Positions 57,007 through 64,000 of a DNA stretch of 64,000 nucleotides are shown here, in pieces. Numbering within the stretch: position 1 is the first letter of the stretch; each line of letters opens with the position of its first letter. Source of the DNA: Mercenaria mercenaria (Eukaryota > Mollusca > Bivalvia > Venerida > Veneridae). The notes beneath the pieces were generated by a model, which saw nothing but the letters and a program-made list of their open reading frames with translations, did not search any database and was not told the DNA's origin. The DNA lies in NCBI RefSeq assembly GCF_021730395.1, contig NC_069362.1, forward strand, positions 64,187,501 through 64,251,500, given 5' to 3'. The position numbers and the translations under genes were made by a program.

Positions 57007-57655
57007 TAGAATTATGTCTCCCACCACACAGTGGTGTGGGAGACATATTGATTTACTCCAGTCAGTCTGTGTGTGTGTGTGTGTTTAAAATCTTGTCTGC
57101 ACTCTGAGTCAAACATTTCTCATCTGATCTTCACCAAACTTGAACAAAATTGTTTGACCATAAAACCTCGGCCAAGTTGGATAACTAGCCAAATCTGCCA
57201 AGGCACTTCGAAATTATGGCCCTTGAATTACTGAAAATTGGCCTTTTGACTCTTGTCCTCGCTCTAAGTGGAACATTTCTCATTCAGTCTTCACCAAACT
57301 TGAACAAAATGTGTTTGACCATAAGTCCTTGGCCAGGTTTGATAAATAGCCAGAATCGGCCGAGGCACTTAGGAATTATGGCCCTTGAATTACTGAAAAT
57401 TGGCCTTTTTCACTCTTGTCTGCCATCTAATTCGAACAGTTCTCATCTGATCTTTACCAAACTTGAACCATATGCTTTTGACCACAACTCCTTAGCCAAG
57501 TTCATTAATTAGACAAATCGCCCAAGGCACTCTAGAATTATGGCCTTTGAATTACCCAAAATCTGCCTTTTTACCCTTCAAATGTACGTTTGTAGTGAGT
57601 AAACAGTATATAAAGACTGACTTTAGATGATTAGGCAGTTGTGGGAGACATGTGC
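57007..57655. mobile_element. Hairpin-led core-repeat element
   Basis: Starts with the perfect hairpin TGTCTCCCACCACAC AG TGGTGTGGGAGACA (57016-57047), then a (TG)n tract, three ~125 bp copies ('catctgatcttcaccaaact', 'ttatggcccttgaattac'), and ends 'ttgtgggagacatgtgcttt' with one more half of the hairpin word. Distinct family with the same plan as the pearl-like elements. Confidence 0.7.
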
Positions 57656-57937
57656 TTTTCTCAAAAGCAGCTGTAGTTGTTGATTGTTTAAAAAGTGATA
57701 TATCCCAAATAGTGATTTTATTTTTATTTGGCACTCAGATTCGAAGAAATATGTCACATCCTGAACGACAATGATTTTACAAGACAAAATCTTAAGATAA
57801 ATATTACAATTCTGACACTATATCAGTGATCACTATTTACATCTTCAGCATGCTACAATGATATTTGGTGCTATGAATTTACAAAATTTTAATATCAACA
57901 ATAATTTTATGTCGCTATCGGTCTTATGTCTTTGATA

Positions 57938-59458
57938 CAGGGGTGTAAAATTCTTTTTCACACCACTCGCCCTGCAGGACTAGTAGCTAGTAAAATCTAC
58001 TCGCCCTTAGTGGACAGTCACTCGCCCTAATAATTAACATTTTTAAAACTCACGTAGTAAGGAATGAGTATTATGTACAACAAGCAAATTTCAAACATAA
58101 CACATAGCTCGTACACTACGTTTCCTTTTTGATTATTCATTTCTGTTGCTCTTAAATTTCTTTTTCACACCAGACATTTTTCTTTCACTAATTTTGTGAT
58201 CTCCACCATCAAGTTGCTCTCCATAATAACTGCATCGATAGTAAAAATAATCACAGTCTAACCCCTACCGTAGTTTCCCAAAGTGTCAGGAAAGTATTAA
58301 ACATCAGTTATTTTCCTTTTCTCAAGACATATTTCCCGAAAAATAATTATTTTAAAAAGTGTCCTAAAAATATGGACACAATATTCATCATCCACCTACC
58401 CGTCTTGAAAGCGAAAAAAAAGAGTTGACGATCATCGGTAATTATTCTGTTGATAAACTAAGTAAATGGCCTGTTTTCATCATCAATTAACATCCACTCA
58501 AAGAGCTAAAAGTGTGTCGGCATCATGACATCTGAAGTGGAGATCAAAGCGGTATTGTTGCACGAGATTGTCATGGCATTACGTCATATTACAGTTTTTC
58601 GCGCCATGTGACCTATTTGCCCTCAAGGAATTTACATTATCGTTTGAGAAGAATATTTTATAAAAAAAAGTACATGTACAAAGATTCATTTAAAACTTAT
58701 TAAAAACTGTAACAACATTATTTTGTTTTATTTTAAAACCACATTTCTATTTACGTCCACGAGGTCACGTAACCTATTCCGCCGCACTAACAGAAACCTT
58801 TTCGCCAAAAAAATCGCCAAAAAAATCGTTTTACTCAATGTATTTAAATTACTGCCGCTTTTTCATTATTTAAGATTTTTTAATTCTGTTTTTTGTTCTT
58901 TCTGGTCAAAAGTCCGAATTTTATGCCCATAGTATGTATCACTTATTTTCTCTTAGAAAGAAATCAGTAATTAAGATCTCGCTGTTTGAAATTTAACAAA
59001 TGATTATATGAAAATTCGACCGTTTTCATACAAATTTGCTTACATTTCCGTCGATATTTTATTGAAATCTTAGTATAATTCAAATTGTATTACTTCTCAA
59101 GCGATGTTAAAAAATGAATGCACTATGCGCGTTTTTTTGTGTACTGGTCGATAAACAAAAGTAACGGAAATGTAAATTTGATATTACGCAGGTCGCACAT
59201 GCTCTCGGAATGGAAAATTACCGGCATGATTGACGTTTTGATATCTTTACGATTCGCAGGTAAATTCCAGTCAATCAAAGTAGCAACTGAACTATCTCAA
59301 AGTTTGTTGACGTTTTTCAAGATGTAATTTCTGAATTTCATTAAAGCTACGACGTAAAAACCACTCGCCCGATCGGTCGAGTATACAGCGAGATCCACTC
59401 GTCCTATCCAGACTTTAACTCGCCAATGCGAGCGGGCGAGTGGAATTTTACACCCCTG
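57938..59458. mobile_element. 1.5 kb TIR element, non-coding
   Basis: CAGGGGTGTAAAATTC at the left and GAATTTTACACCCCTG at the right are perfect 16 bp inverted repeats. TGATA flanks both sides (57933-57937, 59459-59463). Both arms carry repeated 'ctcgccc' words. Only short frames inside. Same CAG start and 5 bp duplication as 51182-53744. Confidence 0.85.
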
Positions 59459-59552
59459 TGATAGGAAAAATTTAGTTGTGATTGAATAGTTTATAAACTT
59501 GTCAGAAGTTGAACATGGTTGAGGACAAATAAATATAAAACATTTGAACATG

Positions 59553-59788
59553 TGAGCCGTGCCATGGGAAAACCAACATAGTGGCTTTGCGACCAGCATG
59601 GATCCAGACCAGCCTGCGCATCCGCGCAGTCTGGTCAGGATCCATGCTGTTCGCTAACAGTTTCTCTAATAGCAATAGGCTTTGAAAGCGAACAGCATGG
59701 ATCCTGACCAGACTGCGCGGATGCGCAGGCTGGTCTGGATCCATGCTGGTCGCAAAGCCACTATGTTGGTTTTCTCATGGCACGGCAC
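59553..59788. mobile_element. Near-perfect palindromic foldback MITE, copy 1
   Basis: About 236 bp. Arms of roughly 105 bp pair almost perfectly around a short loop near 'tctctaatagcaataggc'. Each arm holds its own smaller inverted repeat (GCATGGATCCAGACCAG / CTGGTCAGGATCCATGC). Confidence 0.9.
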
Positions 59789-59794
59789 ATGTTG

Positions 59795-60534
59795 TTTTGA
59801 GGTTGGTAATTAATCTGTTCCTCTACAGATGTAAAACATGAAAATATTTTCTTTTGGGGCTGGCTGTTAAGCTATTCTGCTAAAGATATCATGAAATATT
59901 GAAACATTCTGTTTAGGGACTGGCTATTCATCCTTTCCTCTATAGACATAAAACATTAAAAGGTTTTTTTGGGGCTGATTGTTCATTTCTGTCAAGATAC
60001 AAGATACAAGAAGCTTTTTTTTATGTAGGATAAGGTATAACAATACAACACTAGCTATAAAGCTATTTGCCCACAAAAACAAGTTCTGTAACAAAACTAA
60101 CACCTGTAAAAAGATACGGTTCTCTAATAATTAAAATTTTGCATACATATTAAATCTGATATCACAATCTGTTCACTTTAGAGTTAAAATATAAGTACTA
60201 GTGCATATTTATAATTACAATAAAACATGCCTAAATTACAGTATAACTGCTAAGAAATTACAGGCAAGCAACAAAACACACGAGGCACATTAAAATATAA
60301 AATATCAACACAATGGTCAATCAAAAAAGCCATTATAGGTTCTAAAACAAGCGGTAAAATTTCATGCAAGATAAGAGTTTTGCCAGCAGAGCAAAACTAC
60401 AGCAAAGAAAAAGCAAACAATAGAAGAAAAGGAAAAAAACATGAACTAGAACAAAACTAAGTCAAAATGCACATTTAAATTCATGTAACAAATTGTTTGA
60501 GGGTTGGTTGTTCATCCATTCCTCTGTAGATAAA
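59795..60534. repeat. Degraded ~58 bp tandem repeat split by LINE tail
   Basis: Loose units 'ggggctggctgttcat', 'cctctacagat.taaaacat' start near 59800, 59856, 59915, 59968 and 60495. 59997-60480 between them resembles the LINE-tail block at 5394-5600 (GATACAA units, 'gtataacaatacaacac'). Confidence 0.5.
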
Positions 60535-60771
60535 TGAGCCCTGCCATGAGAAAACCAACATAGTGGCTTTGCGACCAGCATGGATCCAGACCAGCCTGCG
60601 CAGCCACGCAGTCTGGTCAGGATCCATGCTGTTCGCTAACAGTTTCTATAATTACAGTAGGCTTTGAAAGCGAACAGCATGGATCCTGACCAGACTGCGC
60701 GGATGCGCAGGCTGGTCTGGATCCATGCTGGTCGCAAAGCCACTATGTTGGTTTTCTCATGGCACGGCTCA
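60535..60771. mobile_element. Near-perfect palindromic foldback MITE, copy 2
   Basis: 237 bp, nearly identical to copy 1, about 750 bp away in the same orientation; TGAGCC..GGCTCA ends. Confidence 0.9.
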
Positions 60772-62506
60772 TATTTTGTTATGGGGCTGGTCACAAAATT
60801 GTGTCTGCCTTTGATAAATTGTTTATATACATGACACAAATGTTCTAACTGTCACATGGTGTTCACAGAAAAATTGTGAGCCAGGTTAATTCAAGGTCAT
60901 GATCATGTAAGTGTTCAACATCATTTAAATCCTGATGAAGACTATTGAATAGTCGAAACGATGGTATTATATTAAAAGTATTGAAACCTGACATGTCTTG
61001 TCTTTGTGTTCCAGTAAGTATCATATTCTTTTAATATTGTTTAAACCTGTAAAAGATTATTTGATTACAAGGCACAGCCATTGACAACTTTGAAACAAGT
61101 TAAAGACATGCAGGGTCAGGGTTATATCTTAGGTGGTTAAAGATATATTATAGTTACATTCTACCAATTCAATTTCTTCTTTATTTCATATTTACAATAA
61201 AATATTCAGACCTCATTTTCAGCATTTTAGAGCATTTCAATGATATGAAAACCATATATGGTCATTTAGCATGACATGTCTTCTTATCAAAAACAGAAAA
61301 ATATTGACATGTTATGTTGTATATAAGAAAAATAATCTGTTCTGAGTAACATCACCCTCTAAAAATGCCCTCATGAAAACAGCCGTTTAGCAATTACGCG
61401 TAGGTAGACATTTTTCGCAAAGAACAAAACTTATTCCAAGAAATTCACAGTGAAAATGATCTAGATCTTTTCTCAATACAATAAGCAATTAAACTAAGCC
61501 AAAAATATAACTGTCATCTCCTCATGTCATTCATTATACCAGATTTCCTCCATAGCATGGAACTACATTTTGGACTACTTCACATGTAGCACTGAGTAGT
61601 CACTTCTGGTTTGGTGTAATCCGTCCTTAAAGGTTAATATAGATTGTTCCTTGAGTCTTTCATTGCAGTAAGTGCACATAGATTTGTGGGAGACATTATT
61701 ATATAAAAACAAACATGATGATTTGAATATTAAATTTATATTGATAACAGATATCATCATTTATTTATAGTGTCTGTAGAACAGATTCTGTTAAGAAATC
61801 TGGAAAGTCACTGTATGACACATAATTGTGTCTGTCTGGTATTAATCCCAAACTAAAATAATTACAGTTAACAGACATATATCTGTCTTCCTCTGCATGA
61901 CACGTTCAGTGTTTTAGGATATTGCAAGCTTGAATACTTTGCATGATAACATTAATTGTTCTTGTTTTGTGTGGAACTGTAACAGATGTCCTGACTACAG
62001 GTAACATTTATTACCTCCCTTTATAATGGTATGGTATGTGAAGCTTCATGGGCTAAACACTTCCTTCACTTTGTGCCTGACAGAGTTTTTCAAATTTTAA
62101 TTGACACCTCTTTTCTTACATCATTCAAATACGTGTACTGCATTTGATCTGTGAGGAAGTCGGTTGAATATTTACTTAGTTATTTATTCTGGACAAAACA
62201 GCTAACATGCCATTTGTTATTTTGCCAGTATCTTAAAAAATACTGAAAGTACTTTCTTGAAATTTAGCTTAGAAATATATGTTACTGATAACATTTCAAA
62301 ATTTCAACAAAATCAAACAGTGACATAATATAATTTGAACATTTCACAACTTAACACCATTTCTCAAAAGTAAAAAAAAAAGATACTCTAAAATGCCTAG
62401 AATTTACAAACTAGTGATAAATGATATGGCATTTCCCGTATTGGAAAAGTGTGGGGATGCTGGTGGACATAATGCCTAGTCTTGCTGGCTCAGTACATTT
62501 TGTTTA
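60772..62506 (+). other. Region downstream of WIPI2 exon 10, mostly featureless
   Basis: AT-rich; only the candidate 15 nt microexon at 61986-62000. No other gene recognised. Confidence 0.45.
61986..62000 (+). CDS. WIPI2: Candidate 15 nt WIPI2 microexon
   Basis: TGTAACAG precedes, and GTAACA follows, 15 nt that keep phase 1 (Asp-Val-Leu-Thr-Thr). Only splice-site consensus supports it. Confidence 0.2.
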
Positions 62507-63822
62507 TTAGCTCGCTCACCTGTCACAAAGTGACAAGGTGAACTTTTGTGATCGCGCAGCGTCCGTAGTCCGTGCGTTAACTTTTGCTTGTGACCACACT
62601 AGAGGTCACATTTTTCTTGGGATCTTTATGAAAGTTGGTCAGAATGTTCATCTTGATGATATCTAGATCTAATTCGAAACTGAGTCACATGCGGTCAAAA
62701 ACTAGGTCAGTAGGTCTAAAAATAGAAAATCCTTGTGACCTCCCTAGAGGCCATATTTTTCAATGGATCTTCTTTAAAATTGGTCAGAATGTTCATCTTG
62801 ATGATATCTAGGTCAAGTTCGAAACTGGGTCATGTGCGATCCAAAACTAGGTCAGTAGGTCTAAATATAGAAAACATTGTGACCTCTCTAGAGGCCATAC
62901 TTTTTAATGGATCTGTATGAAAATTGGTCAGAATGTTCACCTTGATGATATCTAGTTCAAGTTCGAAACTGGGTCACGTGCCATCAAAAACTAGGTCATT
63001 AGGTCAAATAACAAAAAAACCTTGTGACCTCTCTAGAGGCGATATTTATCATGGGATCTGTATGAAAATTGGTCTGAATATACATCTTGATGATATCTAA
63101 GTCAAGTTTGAAACTGGGTCAACTACAGTCATAAAGTAGGTCAGTAGGTCTAAAAATAGAAAAAACCTTGTGACCTCCCTAGAATCCATATTTTTCAATG
63201 GATGTTCATGAAAATTGGTCAGAATGTTCACCTTGATGATATCTAGGTCAGGTTCAAAACTGGGTCACGTGCGGTTCAAAACTAAGTCAGTAGGTCTAAA
63301 AGTAGAAAAACCTTGTGACCTCTCTAGAGTCCATACTTCTTAATGGATCTTCATGAAAATTAATCAGAATGTTCACTTTGATGATATCTAGTTCAAGTTA
63401 AAAACTGGGTCACGTGCCTTGAAAAACTAGGTTAGTAGGTGAAATAATAGAAAAACCTTGTTGCCTCTCTAGAGGCGATATTTTTCATGGGATCTGTATG
63501 AAAGTTGGTCTGAATATTCATCTTGATGATATCTAGGTCAAGTTTGAAACTGGGTCAACTGCGGTCAAAAACTAGGTCAGTATGTCTACGTCGTCCGTGT
63601 GTCCGTGCGTAAACTTTTGCTTGTGACCACTCTAGTTTAAGATCCAGCCATGAAATTTGGATGATATGTACAGTTTTGCACACCAATCTTTAAACTGTCT
63701 TTCAGTGACCATAAATGTGACCTACTGATCTACTTTCTAGTATTTTACATCAGTTTGCCATTTGAAACATGTGGTTCAGTATATTCAGGTGAGCGATTCA
63801 GGGTCATCATGACTCTCTTGTT
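62507..63822 (-). mobile_element. Pearl/Helentron-like element, apparently full length
   Basis: Starts TTAGCTCGCTCACC with hairpin CTCACCTGTCACAAAGTGAC AAGGTGA, 'gcgcagcgtccgtagtccgt', then about eight ~140 bp cores (the same core sequence family as 30261-32020, reversed), and ends 'cagggtcatcatgactctct' 'tgtt'. A second 'cgtccgtgtgtccgtgcgta' tract lies near the far end (63589-63608). Confidence 0.8.
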
Positions 63823-63880
63823 AAAAGAGTGTGAGACTGTGGGGAAATAATTCCTAGCCTTGCTGGCTCAGTACATTTTT

Positions 63881-64000
63881 ATGCCCCCGGCATCTACTGA
63901 TGCGGGAGGTATATAGTGGTTGTCCTGTCCGTTCGTTCGTTTGTTTGTCCGTCCGTACGAGGTTAACCAAATGGGACAGTTTCGTCTAGCATCAATACCC
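63881..64000 (+). repeat. Start of another hairpin-led element, cut by window edge
   Basis: TGCCCCCGGCATCTACTGAT then GCGGGAGG forms a hairpin, followed by 'atatagtggttgtcctgtcc' and (GTTC)/(GTCC)n. Typical opening of a mollusc dispersed repeat. Confidence 0.55.

Overview
The window is animal nuclear DNA from a mollusc, most likely a bivalve. It holds spliced genes with consensus GT..AG junctions in long AT-rich introns, and a dense load of pearl/Helentron-like elements, TTAA MITEs, a tRNA-headed SINE with the tail common in molluscs, and LINE debris. The species call is an inference; no sequence search was possible.

Four host genes were resolved exon by exon, with splice phases that agree at every junction. 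(1) Minus strand, 402-10353: a methylthioribose kinase (methionine salvage), first 296 residues in five exons, with its 3' end beyond the left edge. (2) Plus strand, leader from about 10.8 kb and CDS 11680-13063: a 378-residue ATF4-type bZIP factor. Its leader has the ATF4 layout: a 3-codon uORF1, then a spliced uORF2 that overlaps the main start out of frame. (3) Minus strand, 19182-33911: complete COX10 (heme A farnesyltransferase), six exons, 496 residues, with a remote first exon carrying the mitochondrial presequence. (4) Plus strand, 39347 to at least 56619: a WIPI2/Atg18-family PROPPIN, ten exons, 453 residues, with the FRRG lipid-binding motif; its last exon or exons are uncertain.

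MTRK and ATF4 are head to head across about 460 bp that contain an exact C/EBP-ATF response element (TGATGCAAT), suggesting amino-acid-stress control of both. ATF4 and COX10 are tail to tail. COX10 and WIPI2 are head to head but 5.4 kb apart. The COX10 upstream region clusters YY1-, ERR- and GABP/ETS-like motifs, the usual set for respiratory genes.

The most unusual feature is shared by all three multi-intron genes. Each has a minisatellite whose unit is a copy of its own exon-intron junction. MTRK exon 2 has about 9 extra acceptor copies (49 bp unit), COX10 exon 3 about 12 extra donor copies (65 bp unit) and WIPI2 exon 5 about 27 extra acceptor-region copies (29 bp unit). Each array lies in the intron directly against the authentic splice site and offers ladders of decoy sites.

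Other structure: a miniature LTR element (TRIM) whose LTRs carry a tRNA-like Pol III promoter, with a LINE fragment in one LTR and a SINE in that LINE; several families with hairpin, core-repeat and microsatellite parts; TIR elements that interrupt minisatellites with the empty site still readable; near-perfect 235 bp palindromes; and a 39/42 bp minisatellite open on both strands.
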